Below are positions 18,462-18,481 of a DNA stretch of 18,481 nucleotides, in pieces. Under the pieces are notes generated by a model. It was not told where the DNA came from, searched no databases, and saw only the letters and a program-made list of their open reading frames with translations. Position 1 is the stretch's first letter, and each line of letters opens with the position of its first letter. The position numbers and the translations under genes are program-made. The DNA lies in contig JAGXHC010000049.1 in assembly GCA_024636405.1 (NCBI GenBank), positions 1-18,481 of the forward strand. The letters run 5' to 3'. The DNA comes from Sulfitobacter sp. (GTDB taxonomy: Bacteria > Pseudomonadota > Alphaproteobacteria > Rhodobacterales > Rhodobacteraceae).

Positions 18462-18481
18462 GCCCACCGGCCGCTCTGATC

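Overview
The window looks like a housekeeping stretch of an alphaproteobacterial chromosome, most probably Rhodobacterales (Roseobacter group). Three things point there: a free-standing F1 operon in the order atpH-A-G-D-C with no F0 genes beside it, several protein families typical of that order (the DxWG-type HAD protein, DUF2161, a short H-type lectin, a family II pyrophosphatase), and generally GC-rich coding. This assignment rests on recognising protein families; no search was run.

Layout from left to right. Positions 1-1769 hold the N-terminal three quarters of clpA on the minus strand, cut by the window edge. gloB (minus) and a small SAM-methyltransferase-like gene (plus) are divergent. 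A promoter-bearing gap of about 290 bases leads into atpHAGDC (3817-8708), which closes with a strong intrinsic terminator. A small H-type lectin gene follows, convergent with prs (minus). A two-gene plus-strand unit (DsbA/HCCA-isomerase-like protein and alpha/beta hydrolase) ends convergently, with an 18-base overlap, against a minus-strand cluster maoC-ribF-ycgN-ltaE in which the last three genes overlap or nearly abut. Further minus-strand genes are a HAD-family protein, the Mn-dependent pyrophosphatase ppaC (with a good promoter and a probable terminator) and a YjbR/MmcQ-like gene. A plus-strand DUF2161 gene and groES close the window. groES carries a clear CIRCE operator; groEL would be expected just beyond the right edge.

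Functional themes are energy metabolism (F1-ATPase, pyrophosphatase, PRPP synthesis, flavin cofactors), protein quality control (ClpA, GroES) and detoxification (GloB). I see no mobile element, CRISPR array, tRNA, rRNA or phage gene, and no clear new multi-gene system. The most interesting items are a DUF2161 protein whose residues fit a PD-(D/E)XK nuclease core followed by a possible winged helix, a cytosolic H-type lectin gene that may be translated from a leaderless mRNA, and several unexplained inverted repeats that overlap promoter-like elements.
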